In this document: one piece after another, positions 1-6,126 of the stretch
Position numbering within the stretch: position 1 is the first letter of the stretch
Layout of the letters: each line of letters begins with the position of its first letter
Source: Rhodospirillaceae bacterium
GTDB taxonomy: Bacteria > Pseudomonadota > Alphaproteobacteria > Dongiales > Dongiaceae
Length of the DNA stretch: 10,862 bases
Assembly: GCA_016794075.1 (NCBI GenBank)
Contig: JAEUKU010000316.1
Span: forward strand, 1 to 10,862
Direction: 5' to 3'
Notes under the pieces: model-generated
What the model saw: the letters and a program-made list of their open reading frames with translations, nothing else
The model's database searches: none
What the model was told of the DNA's origin: nothing
Translations under genes and position numbers: made by a program

Positions 1-1476
1 CGCGATGCGCTCGATGCCGCGCGGCCACACGCCGTTGCCGCGATTGGCGAAGGTGGCATAGGCGCCGGTCATCTCGATGAGCGTCGTCTCGCTCACCCCC
101 AGCGCCACCGCCGGCGTCGAATCCAGCTGCTCGGTGATGCCGAGGCGGAGCGCGGTCTCGACCACGCGCTGGCGGCCGACTTTCTCCGACAGCTGCACCG
201 CCACGCTGTTGAGCGAGCGGGCGAAGGCCTCGCGCAGGGTCACCTTGCCGTAGAACTTGTCCTGGTAATTGCCGGGCGACCACTTGCCGATGCGGATCGG
301 TCCGTCGACGAAGCTGTTGGTCGGCTTGAAGCCGTTCTCGAAGGCGGTCAGGAACACGAAGGCCTTGAAGGCCGAGCCCGGCTGGCGCAGCGCCTGGGTG
401 GCGCGGTTGAACTGTGTGGCGCGATAATCGGTGCCACCCACCAGCGCTACCACCGCACCGTCGGGGCGCATCGCCACCAGGGCGCCCTGGCTCGCCTCCA
501 TTGCTGGACCCTGCTCGGCCAGCACCTTGCCCAGCGTGGCCTCTGCCTCGCGCTGCAGCTTCGGGTCCAGCGTCGTCTGCACCACGAGGTCCTGGTCGGC
601 GGCGCCGACATATGACGACACCTGGTCGATCACCCAATCGGCGAAATACTGGCCGATCTGGCTCTTGGTGCCGGAGGCGACCGAGGGTGCCGAAGCCTCG
701 GAGATCGCCTGCGCCTCGTCCGCGCTGAGCTGGCCGGCGGCGACCATGCTGGCGATGACCAGGCGGGCGCGGTCGCGGGCCAGCGCCTTGTCGTTGAACG
801 GGTTGTAGCGCGACGGGGCCTTCAGCATGCCGGCCAGCATGGCGGCCTCGAAGATGCTGACGTCGCGGGCCGAGCGGCCGAAATACTTGCGCGCGGCCGC
901 GTCCACGCCATAGGTGCCGGCGCCGAAATAGACCCGGTTGAGGTAGAGCTCCAGGATCTCCTGCTTGCTGAAGCTCTTCTCCAGCCAGAGGGCCAGCAGC
1001 ATCTCCTGGCCCTTGCGGTGCAGGCTGCGCTCGGGCGTCAGGAACAGGTTCTTCGCCACCTGCTGGGTGATGGTGCTGCCGCCCTGGACCACGTCGCCGG
1101 TCCGGAGATTGACGTAAATCGCCCGGGCGATGCCGCGCCAATCGAGGCCGAAATGGTCATAGAAGCGGCGGTCCTCGGTGGCCAGCACGGCTGCCGGCAG
1201 ATAGGGCGGCAGATCCGCGAGCTTGACCGTGTCGCCGAAGAGATCGCCATAGGAGGCGATGAGCGACCCGTCGGCGGCCAGCAGCGTCACGCTCGGCCGC
1301 CGCTTCAGTTCGTTGAGCCGCTCCGGCCCCGGCAGGTCGTAGGCGCACCAGGCCAGGAACAGCAGCGCCGCGAAGCCGGTCCAGATGGCGCCGACCAGGC
1401 TCCACCGGGCCAGGAACCAGGCCCAGGCGCGCCGCCGCCGGGCGCGGCGGGGATGTCTCGACTCGGGACCGCTCAT
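1..1476 (-). CDS. Class A penicillin-binding protein (bifunctional glycosyltransferase/transpeptidase), C-terminus cut by window edge
   Basis: This enzyme polymerises lipid II into glycan strands and cross-links peptidoglycan on the outer face of the inner membrane. The 492 residues in the window begin with an Arg-rich cytoplasmic tail (about 7-16) and one membrane anchor (about 25-45). A GT51 glycosyltransferase domain follows, with TEDRRFYDHFG (predicted catalytic Glu101) and GGSTITQQVAKNL. The transpeptidase domain shows the SxxK box SAFK (Ser368 nucleophile, Lys371) and the SxN box SLN (421-423). The KTG box should lie beyond the window. The catalytic Ser comes about 100 residues earlier than in E. 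coli PBP1A, so the extra linker domain of that protein seems absent. The start ATG at 1476 is fixed by an in-frame TAA four codons upstream; no clear Shine-Dalgarno is visible. The gene lies 160 bp downstream of the DUF2336 gene on the same strand. I saw no convincing promoter or terminator in that gap. Confidence 0.95.
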   Translation of the reverse strand, partial: MSGPESRHPRRARRRRAWAWFLARWSLVGAIWTGFAALLFLAWCAYDLPGPERLNELKRRPSVTLLAADGSLIASYGDLFGDTVKLADLPPYLPAAVLATEDRRFYDHFGLDWRGIARAIYVNLRTGDVVQGGSTITQQVAKNLFLTPERSLHRKGQEMLLALWLEKSFSKQEILELYLNRVYFGAGTYGVDAAARKYFGRSARDVSIFEAAMLAGMLKAPSRYNPFNDKALARDRARLVIASMVAAGQLSADEAQAISEASAPSVASGTKSQIGQYFADWVIDQVSSYVGAADQDLVVQTTLDPKLQREAEATLGKVLAEQGPAMEASQGALVAMRPDGAVVALVGGTDYRATQFNRATQALRQPGSAFKAFVFLTAFENGFKPTNSFVDGPIRIGKWSPGNYQDKFYGKVTLREAFARSLNSVAVQLSEKVGRQRVVETALRLGITEQLDSTPAVALGVSETTLIEMTGAYATFANRGNGVWPRGIERIA

Positions 1477-1636
1477 GCGCGCTGTTTACCAGATCATCCG
1501 GGTCGCCCAAAGCAACCTCTCGGTGACCGCGATAGCGGGCGGGCGGGGCGGAATTGTGGCGGGAATCGGCCGTCGCGCCGATTGCGCGCGGCGCGCCGGT
1601 CACAAGATCATGAGGCAGGAGAAACCGGGATGCGGG

Positions 1637-2800
1637 CTACCGGCCGGACTTGCCGGCCATCAAACCCGCGCGGAGCCCATTAGGGCCCGGAGCACGCTCT
1701 TCCTCCAGTTCGATGAGGACCTCGGTGACGACCTGCTCCAGCGACCAATCGGGGTCGAAATTCTGCACCCGCTTGCGCAGGATCGGCGTCGCCAGCTCGA
1801 GCCAGCCGACCGGCGCCTTGCCGTCGCGGGTGGCGGGGAAATTGCGCGCCGCATAGGCGAGGTCGACGAACAGCGCGCGGAACATGTTGTCGAGCCCGCA
1901 ATGCTCGAACAATTCCGCCTGGCCCCGGCCGCCCTCGTCGGCCATCAGCTTGCGCACGTTGCTGATCGGCACATTGGCCTTGATCGACAACGCCTGCAGC
2001 AGGAAGCCGAACTGGCCGATCGCCATGGCGCGCATGACCAGCGTCGGGCTCAGCAGGTGGTTGTCCTCCAGCCGCTGGGCGAAGGCGCGCAATTCCTCCG
2101 CCGGCTCGCCGGCGATCGATTGCAGCAGGAAATGCTCGCGCGAATGATGCAGGATCAGGCCGACGCGATGCGCCGGCACCGCGTAGCGGCCGATCAGCCG
2201 CTCCAAGGTGCGGCCGGTGACCAGCGTGGCCAGGCGCTCGACGATGGCGAGCGGCAGGGCCGGGCGGTTGCCCACCGCCTCCGCGACCCGCGCATGGTCG
2301 CCGAAGCGATCGAGGATGTGATGGAAGCCGCCGGCCGAAATGCGGGCATTGTTGTTGGCGGCAACGCGCACCACCACCACCTCGTCATCGGTGCGGATCA
2401 GCGCGTCGGTGACCGAAACATTGAGCGTCGGGCGCATGGCGACGGCGCGCGAATGCTCGATCGAGCAGGTCTGGATCACCTGCACCAGATCCTCGTCGCT
2501 CAGCGCCAGCGAATGCACCAGGATCGGCGTCGCCACGTCGAGCACGTCCTGGGCCAGACGCCTGGCCAACTGGCGCTCCAGATGCGGCGTCGCTTTGAGT
2601 GTCTCGGCGAGTCGGCGCCGGATCTCCAGTTCCGCATCCGGCAGGATGGTCTCGATGATCGAGAGCGCGATCTGCCGTTCGGCCGGAGTCAGCGGCTCGG
2701 TGCTGTAAAGCTCACCCACGCGCAACATCGTCGCCTGACGATTGGCGGGGTTCGGGTCAGCTGCCAGAAGCTCTACGTCGCGCTGCGAAATACGGGCCAC
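1637..2800 (-). CDS. DUF2336 family protein (387 aa)
   Basis: The protein is soluble and mostly helical, with no signal peptide or membrane segment. I assign it to DUF2336, an alphaproteobacterial family without an assigned reaction, from its length and the repeated helical pattern of about 30-40 residues, for example LAARRLAQDVLDVATPILVHSLALSDEDLVQ-type segments near residues 80-110. Such repeats resemble HEAT-like scaffolds, which suggests protein-protein contacts rather than catalysis; that is inference. The start is a GTG at 2800 with AGGAA a few bases upstream; no better ATG lies nearby. The stop TAG is at 1637. A GC-rich hairpin (6-bp arms, 1642-1658) lies within the last codons and has no T-run. 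The long upstream AT-rich region contains a possible CtrA box. The class A PBP gene follows, but 160 bp apart, so co-transcription is possible and not shown. Confidence 0.85.
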   Translation of the reverse strand: MARISQRDVELLAADPNPANRQATMLRVGELYSTEPLTPAERQIALSIIETILPDAELEIRRRLAETLKATPHLERQLARRLAQDVLDVATPILVHSLALSDEDLVQVIQTCSIEHSRAVAMRPTLNVSVTDALIRTDDEVVVVRVAANNNARISAGGFHHILDRFGDHARVAEAVGNRPALPLAIVERLATLVTGRTLERLIGRYAVPAHRVGLILHHSREHFLLQSIAGEPAEELRAFAQRLEDNHLLSPTLVMRAMAIGQFGFLLQALSIKANVPISNVRKLMADEGGRGQAELFEHCGLDNMFRALFVDLAYAARNFPATRDGKAPVGWLELATPILRKRVQNFDPDWSLEQVVTEVLIELEEERAPGPNGLRAGLMAGKSGR

Positions 2801-2900
2801 CTTGGGTTCCTACGCTGCCGCCATCCGTGCCCTCAGCGATACGATAGGCGGCAAATCTGGTAATTACAATAATAAGATAGGTTTAGATTACGGGCAGGAA

Positions 2901-2916
2901 GTAAACGAATTGTTAA
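2901..2916 (-). promoter_or_regulatory. Possible CtrA-binding box upstream of the DUF2336 gene
   Basis: Read on the minus strand the bases are TTAA, seven bases, then TTTAC. The consensus for the alphaproteobacterial cell-cycle regulator CtrA is TTAA-N7-TTAA(C), so one base of the second half differs. The site lies about 100 bp upstream of the GTG start in an AT-rich stretch. Such a match can arise by chance in AT-rich DNA, and I could not place a convincing -10 at the right distance. Confidence 0.3.
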
Positions 2917-3003
2917 TCTCTGATCAGGCGCAAATTCGACGCGAAGTCGAGCCGAATTGCTGCAACGCAGAATAAGCCTTTTGCCACTTTGTCTTGGCCC
3001 CTT

Positions 3004-3023
3004 CAAGGGCCCGCAGGCCCTTG
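3004..3023. other. Perfect hairpin, CAAGGGCC / GGCCCTTG, role unknown
   Basis: Two 8-bp arms (3004-3011 and 3016-3023) flank a CGCA loop. Neither side is followed by a T-run, so it is not a standard intrinsic terminator. It sits between the DUF2336 upstream region and the tRNA promoter and could insulate the two units. A degenerate intergenic repeat is another possibility. Confidence 0.4.
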
Positions 3024-3044
3024 GAATTCCGCGCGCTCTCGGCC

Positions 3045-3072
3045 TTGCCTCACGAAGAATCTTATCTATGAT
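3045..3072 (+). promoter_or_regulatory. Predicted sigma-70-type promoter of tRNA-Leu
   Basis: A -35 box TTGCCT (3045-3050) and a -10 box TATGAT (3067-3072, 5 of 6 consensus bases) are separated by 16 bp. A GC-rich discriminator follows. Transcription would start near 3079, about 50 bases before the mature tRNA. Confidence 0.55.
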
Positions 3073-3129
3073 GCCGGCCGATTCCGGGGCCGCGTTGCGC
3101 GGTCGCGGTATGACCCGACTCCTTGGTCG

Positions 3130-3216
3130 GCCCCTGTGGCGGAATTGGTAGACGCGCCTGACTCAAAATCAGGTGGATTCACATCCGTGCTGGTTCGAGT
3201 CCGGCCAGGGGCACCA
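3130..3216 (+). tRNA. tRNA-Leu (anticodon CAA), CCA encoded
   Basis: The acceptor stem GCCCCTG pairs with CAGGGGC (3206-3212), followed by discriminator A and encoded CCA (3214-3216). The anticodon stem CCTGA/TCAGG encloses the loop CTCAAAA with anticodon CAA at 3164-3166, which reads UUG. The long variable arm contains the stem GGAT/ATCC, as expected of a class II leucine tRNA, and the T arm has GGTTCGAGTCC. The mature length is 87 nt. I see no integrated element or duplicated 3' end that would mark it as an attachment site. Confidence 0.97.
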
Positions 3217-3234
3217 TCCCAGACTCGCCAAGAA

Positions 3235-3258
3235 AAAGGGCCCCTTGCGGGGCCCTTT
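3235..3258. terminator. Bidirectional intrinsic terminator between tRNA-Leu and the solute-binding protein gene
   Basis: The arms AAAGGGCCCC (3235-3244) and GGGGCCCTTT (3249-3258) pair perfectly around a TTGC loop. On the plus strand the hairpin lies 18 bases after the tRNA. On the minus strand its T-rich arm continues as TTTTTCT, 38 bases past the stop of the binding-protein gene. The T-run is better for minus-strand transcripts, but the hairpin can serve both converging units. Confidence 0.85.
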
Positions 3259-3296
3259 CGAGTTTGGCGCTCATGTGGAGCGCCGACGGAGCGCGG

Positions 3297-4424
3297 CTAT
3301 TCGATGTTGGCGCCGACCACCTCGGCCCATTTGCCGGTGATGATCTCCTTGGCCTTGCCCTGCACCTCGAGGCTGGGGAACAGCGCCTTCTCGTAGGCTT
3401 CGGCCGGCGGCAGCTTGTCGAGCAGGGCCTGCGGCACCTTGTTGTTCTTCACCAGATCGGCGAAGCGGATCGGGTGGCAATAGCCCTCCAGCCATTTTAG
3501 CTGCGATTCGTCGGAATAGAGATGCTCCATCCACAGCTTCGCGGCGTTGGGATGCGGGGCGTAGGCGTTGATCGCCGAGACGTAGACGCCGGCGACGATG
3601 CCGGTCTTCGGCACCACGATGGTGACCGGCGGATTGCCGTTCAGCGTGTCGCGGTCGCCGAGCGCCAGGTAGTCCCAGCGCAGCACGATCGGCGTGGTGC
3701 CCTGCGCCAGGGTCGCGGCATTGCCGCCGGCCGGCACCAGGTTGCCGCTCTTGTTGAGCTCGGCGAAGAAGCTGAGCCCGGCTTCCGCCGCCTTGTCGGG
3801 ATCGCCGCCGCTGGCCGAGAGGCCGGAGGCGAAGACGCTCTGCATCGACATGTTGGAGGAGCGCGGATCGTCGTCCAGCGCCACCATGTTGGCGTATTCC
3901 GGCTTCAGGAGGTCGGGCCAGTCGGCGGGCGGGTTCGGCACCAGATCGGCGTTGATCTCGAACGAGAGCACGCCGTAATAGTTCCCGTACCAGTAGCCTT
4001 CGGCATCCTTCTGTCCCTCCGGGATGCTGTCCCAGGTCGAGACCTTGTAGGGCTGGATCAGCCCTTCCGCCTTCGAGGATGGGCCGAAGGACAGGCCGAC
4101 ATCGATGACGTCGGGATTCTGCGGGCCCTTGTTGTCCTTGTTCGCCTTGATCGCCTCGATCTCGTCGCCGGATCCGGCATCGGGATCGAGCTCATTCAGC
4201 TTCAGGAACGGGTATTTCGCCTTGAAGCTGTCGATGATGTCGGCATATCGGCACCAATCATGCGGCACCGCGATGATGGTGAGCTCGCCTTCCTGCTTGG
4301 CGCCGGCGATCAGGTCCGCCATCGCATCCGCCCGTGCATCAGAGGGGGTCGCGACGCTCGACCCCAGCAACGCCATCGCCGAAACCAGGCACCAGCCGGC
4401 CCGATAGACTGATCTCTCCCGCAT
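3297..4424 (-). CDS. ABC transporter periplasmic solute-binding protein (375 aa)
   Basis: This is an exported binding protein that would capture a solute in the periplasm and hand it to an ABC permease. The N-terminus is a Sec signal peptide: Arg-rich start, hydrophobic core about 10-25, likely cleavage near ARA-DA (after 32) or ADA-MA (after 34). The mature part has the pattern of the Fe3+/polyamine-type binding protein group: LTIIAVPHDWCRYADIIDSF, then YWYGNYYGVLSFEINADLV, and a C-terminal half with AINAYAPHPNAAKLWMEHLY. Cys58 (HDWCRY) and Cys316 (EGYCHPIR) are the only Cys in the mature protein and could form a disulfide. ATG 4424 has GGGGAAGCGGA upstream. No permease or ATPase lies on its transcript; it diverges from the TIM-barrel/phosphatase/DeoR operon across a shared regulatory region. 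It may use the permeases encoded at 6979-8693. Ligand unknown; a sugar phosphate or an amine are both possible. Confidence 0.88.
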   Translation of the reverse strand: MRERSVYRAGWCLVSAMALLGSSVATPSDARADAMADLIAGAKQEGELTIIAVPHDWCRYADIIDSFKAKYPFLKLNELDPDAGSGDEIEAIKANKDNKGPQNPDVIDVGLSFGPSSKAEGLIQPYKVSTWDSIPEGQKDAEGYWYGNYYGVLSFEINADLVPNPPADWPDLLKPEYANMVALDDDPRSSNMSMQSVFASGLSASGGDPDKAAEAGLSFFAELNKSGNLVPAGGNAATLAQGTTPIVLRWDYLALGDRDTLNGNPPVTIVVPKTGIVAGVYVSAINAYAPHPNAAKLWMEHLYSDESQLKWLEGYCHPIRFADLVKNNKVPQALLDKLPPAEAYEKALFPSLEVQGKAKEIITGKWAEVVGANIE

Positions 4425-4450
4425 ATCCGCTTCCCCTTCCTGCTGTGGCC

Positions 4451-4493
4451 CGATCCGGCTCTTGCCCCGGCCCCCCGCCGATGCGCCGGATCG
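4451..4493 (-). other. Leader hairpin in the 5' UTR of the solute-binding protein mRNA
   Basis: CGATCCGGC (4451-4459) and GCCGGATCG (4485-4493) are perfect 9-bp complements around a 25-nt GC-rich loop that can itself form an inner CGGC/GCCG stem. It lies 27-69 bases upstream of the ATG at 4424 and would be inside the leader if transcription starts near 4510. It leaves the ribosome-binding site free, which fits mRNA stabilisation better than translational blocking; that is inference. Confidence 0.5.
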
Positions 4494-4516
4494 TGGCGTG
4501 CTTGACCGAGGTGCAA

Positions 4517-4545
4517 AATCTATCAGCAGGAATGTTGTAACTCAA
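4517..4545 (-). promoter_or_regulatory. Predicted promoter of the solute-binding protein gene
   Basis: On the minus strand TTGAGT (4545-4540) and TAGATT (4522-4517) are 17 bp apart; each matches 4 of 6 consensus bases. The -35 box lies within the first TGTTG-N5-CAACA inverted repeat, so a protein bound there would block it. Confidence 0.4.
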
Positions 4546-4547
4546 CA
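4533..4547. promoter_or_regulatory. Candidate DeoR-family operator 1
   Basis: TGTTG-TAACT-CAACA is a perfect inverted repeat with 5-bp arms and a 5-bp spacer. It overlaps the -35 boxes of both predicted divergent promoters. The same half-sites recur at 4585-4602. The regulator would be the DeoR-family protein encoded by the third gene of the plus-strand operon; that assignment is inferred from proximity and from the TGTT/AACA style of known DeoR-family operators. Confidence 0.55.
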
Positions 4548-4563
4548 GGATTACCTGTATATT
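4535..4563 (+). promoter_or_regulatory. Predicted promoter of the TIM-barrel/phosphatase/DeoR operon
   Basis: TTGTAA (4535-4540, 4 of 6) and TATATT (4558-4563, 5 of 6) are separated by exactly 17 bp. Transcription would start near 4570. Operator 1 covers the -35 box and operator 2 lies 15-32 bases downstream of the start. The spacer also holds a smaller inverted repeat, ACAGG-ATTA-CCTGT (4545-4558). Confidence 0.5.
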
Positions 4564-4584
4564 CCAACAGTTCAAAAAAGAATA

Positions 4585-4602
4585 ATGTTGCCACTGCAAC
4601 AT
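4585..4602. promoter_or_regulatory. Candidate DeoR-family operator 2
   Basis: ATGTTGC-CACT-GCAACAT is a perfect inverted repeat with 7-bp arms and contains the same TGTTG/CAACA half-sites as operator 1, with one more base between them. It sits between the predicted transcription start and the first gene, where a bound repressor would block elongation. A lone CAACA half-site lies at 4565-4569. Confidence 0.6.
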
Positions 4603-4613
4603 AAATGTCATCG

Positions 4614-4620
4614 GAAGGGA
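4614..4620 (+). promoter_or_regulatory. Ribosome-binding site that favours the TTG start at 4629
   Basis: GAAGGGA-type sequence lies 8 bases before TTG 4629. The in-frame ATG at 4605 has no Shine-Dalgarno and directly abuts operator 2, so the purine run argues for the TTG. Confidence 0.5.
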
Positions 4621-4628
4621 CACGCGCG

Positions 4629-5303
4629 TTGGATTTCATCTTCATGCTCACCCGCCAGGACCGCACCATCGCGGATTGCCTGGAGGTGATGGACCTGATC
4701 GCCCCGGCCAAGCTCAAGCATATCGGCTTCAAGGACGTCGGCGTGCCGCCGGCGGTGCTGCACAAGCTGGCGGACCGCATTCGCGCCGCCGGCGCCGTCA
4801 CCTATATGGAGGTGGTGAGCACGACGCCGGAGGCCTGCCTCAACTCCGCCCGCGTGGCGGTGGACCTCGGCATCGACCGGCTGCTCGGCGGCACCGACGT
4901 CGAGGCGGTGCAGGCGGTCATCAAGGGTACCAAGATGGAATACTACCCCTTCTGCGGCTTCCCCTCCGGGCATCCGACCAAGCTTGGCGGCCGGCCGGAC
5001 CAGGTGGAGCAGCATTGCCGCCGCTTCATCGAGAAGGGCTGCGCCGGCACCGATCTGCTGGCCTATCGCGCTACGGCGGCGGACCCGCTCGAGCTGGTGA
5101 AGGCGGCGCGCCGGGGCCTGGGCAGCGGCAAGCACCTCATCGTCGCCGGCAGCGTCGCCACCGCGAAACAGATCGCCGACCTGAAGAAGGCCGGGGCTGA
5201 CGCCTTCACCATCGGCTCGGCCGCCTTCGACGGCTCCTATGCGCCCGACAAGGGCCACCTGCTCTCCCAGCTCGCCGCCATCCAGGCGGATTGCACGGTC
5301 TGA
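4629..5303 (+). CDS. Predicted TIM-barrel phosphate-binding protein of unknown reaction (224 aa)
   Basis: I do not recognise a characterised family. The size, the alternating strands and helices and the C-terminal signature suggest a (beta/alpha)8 barrel: LIVAGSVATAKQI (Gly174-Ser175) and FTIGSAAF (Gly196-Ser197) resemble the two loops that hold a phosphate group in HisA, NanE and KDPG-aldolase-like barrels. Other notable stretches are the N-terminal FIFMLTRQDRTI, then HIGFKDVGVP (31-40), YMEVVST and YYPFCGFPSGHPTKLGG, which may line the active site. The DxKxxD motif of the OMP decarboxylase/hexulose-phosphate synthase group is absent. A substrate with a phosphate group is likely; epimerase, isomerase or aldolase chemistry are all open. 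The TTG start keeps the first strand at the very N-terminus and has a Shine-Dalgarno; an ATG at 4605 would add eight residues. It is the first gene of a tight operon with the phosphatase 2 bp downstream. Confidence 0.8.
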   Translation: MDFIFMLTRQDRTIADCLEVMDLIAPAKLKHIGFKDVGVPPAVLHKLADRIRAAGAVTYMEVVSTTPEACLNSARVAVDLGIDRLLGGTDVEAVQAVIKGTKMEYYPFCGFPSGHPTKLGGRPDQVEQHCRRFIEKGCAGTDLLAYRATAADPLELVKAARRGLGSGKHLIVAGSVATAKQIADLKKAGADAFTIGSAAFDGSYAPDKGHLLSQLAAIQADCTV

Positions 5304-5305
5304 GG

Positions 5306-6121
5306 ATGGCGGACGCGCTGCCCACGCTGCTGCCGCTCGCGCGCTTCGGCGCCGAGCAGCGCCGCGCCGTGCGCGCGGTGCTGACCGACATCGACGACAC
5401 GCTGACCGATGAGGGCAAGCTGACCGCCATCGCCTACCAGGCGCTGGAGCGGCTGAAACAGGCGGGTTTCATCGTCGTGCCGGTGACCGGCCGGCCGGCC
5501 GGCTGGTGCGACATGATCGCCCGCTTCTGGCCGGTCGACGGCGTGGTGGGCGAGAACGGCGCCTTCTATTTCCGCTACGACGCGCAGGCCCGCCGCATGA
5601 TCCGCCGCTACGCCAAGAGCAAGCATGAGCGCGAGCGCGACGTCCGCAAGCTGGCGGAGCTCGCCGTCGCCATCACCCGCGACGTGCCGGGCGCGGCGAT
5701 CGCCTCCGACCAGGCCTATCGCGAGGCCGATCTGGCGGTCGATTTCTGTGAGGATGTGCCGGCGCTCACCGGCGAGGGCGTCGACCGCATCGTCGAGCTG
5801 TTCCAGCAGCAGGGCGCCACCGCCAAGATCAGCTCGATCCATGTCAACGGATGGTTCGGCCAATACGACAAGCTCAGCATGAGCCGCCATCTGTTCAACG
5901 AGATATTCCGCATCGATATGGACGCCGAGCGGGAGCGCATCGTCTATGTCGGCGATTCGCCGAACGACGCGCCGATGTTCGCCTTCTTCCCGAACGCGAT
6001 CGGCGTCGCCAACGTGCTCGAGTATCGCGGCCGCCTGGCGGCGGAACCGCATTGGGTGACGCGCGGCAAGGGCGGCCAGGGCTTCCTCGAAGTGACGGAA
6101 GCGCTGCTCCAGGCGCGCTAG
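5306..6121 (+). CDS. HAD-IIB family phosphatase (271 aa)
   Basis: This is a cytoplasmic Mg2+-dependent phosphatase of the haloacid dehalogenase superfamily. The four HAD motifs are complete: DIDDTLT (nucleophile Asp28, acid/base Asp30), VTGRP (Thr61), Lys189 in GQYDKLS, and GDSPNDAPMF (Asp217, Asp221). The large insertion between motifs II and III is the C2 cap of subclass IIB, the group of sucrose-phosphate, mannosyl-3-phosphoglycerate and Cof-type sugar phosphatases, so a sugar phosphate or glycosyl phosphate is the likely substrate. The ATG at 5306 lies 2 bp after the upstream stop, with GAGG directly adjacent, which suggests translational coupling; a TTG at 5291 overlapping the previous gene is a weaker alternative. 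It is followed after 5 bp by the DeoR gene. Confidence 0.9.
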   Translation: MADALPTLLPLARFGAEQRRAVRAVLTDIDDTLTDEGKLTAIAYQALERLKQAGFIVVPVTGRPAGWCDMIARFWPVDGVVGENGAFYFRYDAQARRMIRRYAKSKHERERDVRKLAELAVAITRDVPGAAIASDQAYREADLAVDFCEDVPALTGEGVDRIVELFQQQGATAKISSIHVNGWFGQYDKLSMSRHLFNEIFRIDMDAERERIVYVGDSPNDAPMFAFFPNAIGVANVLEYRGRLAAEPHWVTRGKGGQGFLEVTEALLQAR

Positions 6122-6126
6122 ACAGA

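Larger units (their letters stand above)
2801..3129. other. Gene-free region between the DUF2336 gene and tRNA-Leu
   Basis: I see no credible gene here. Short ORFs that enter this stretch run on through the tRNA and have no family resemblance. Bases 2858-2920 are markedly AT-rich compared with the rest of the window, as expected of a promoter for the minus-strand DUF2336 gene. A perfect 8-bp hairpin lies at 3004-3023 and a tRNA promoter at 3045-3072. Confidence 0.7.

Noticed and set aside
1385..2863. Plus-strand open frame of 492 codons
   Set aside because: It is antisense to the DUF2336 gene and the PBP N-terminus, and its product is an Arg/Gln-rich composition without any domain. GC-rich codon bias keeps such antisense frames open.
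3130..3216. tRNA gene as an integration site of a mobile element
   Set aside because: No integrase gene, no repeat of the tRNA 3' end and no change in base composition is seen next to it.
2989..3396. Short plus-strand ORF spanning the tRNA
   Set aside because: It reads through the tRNA-Leu gene and the terminator hairpin, and its product has no recognisable pattern.
3522..4412. Plus-strand open frame of 296 codons
   Set aside because: Antisense shadow of the solute-binding protein gene, with no signal, domain or ribosome-binding site of its own.
4545..4558. ACAGG-ATTA-CCTGT inverted repeat as a third operator
   Set aside because: The half-site differs from the TGTTG/CAACA pair and it shares bases with operator 1, so it is noted only as part of the promoter spacer.
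5237..6052. Minus-strand open frame of 271 codons opposite the phosphatase
   Set aside because: The opposite strand encodes a full set of HAD motifs; this frame has none of any family.
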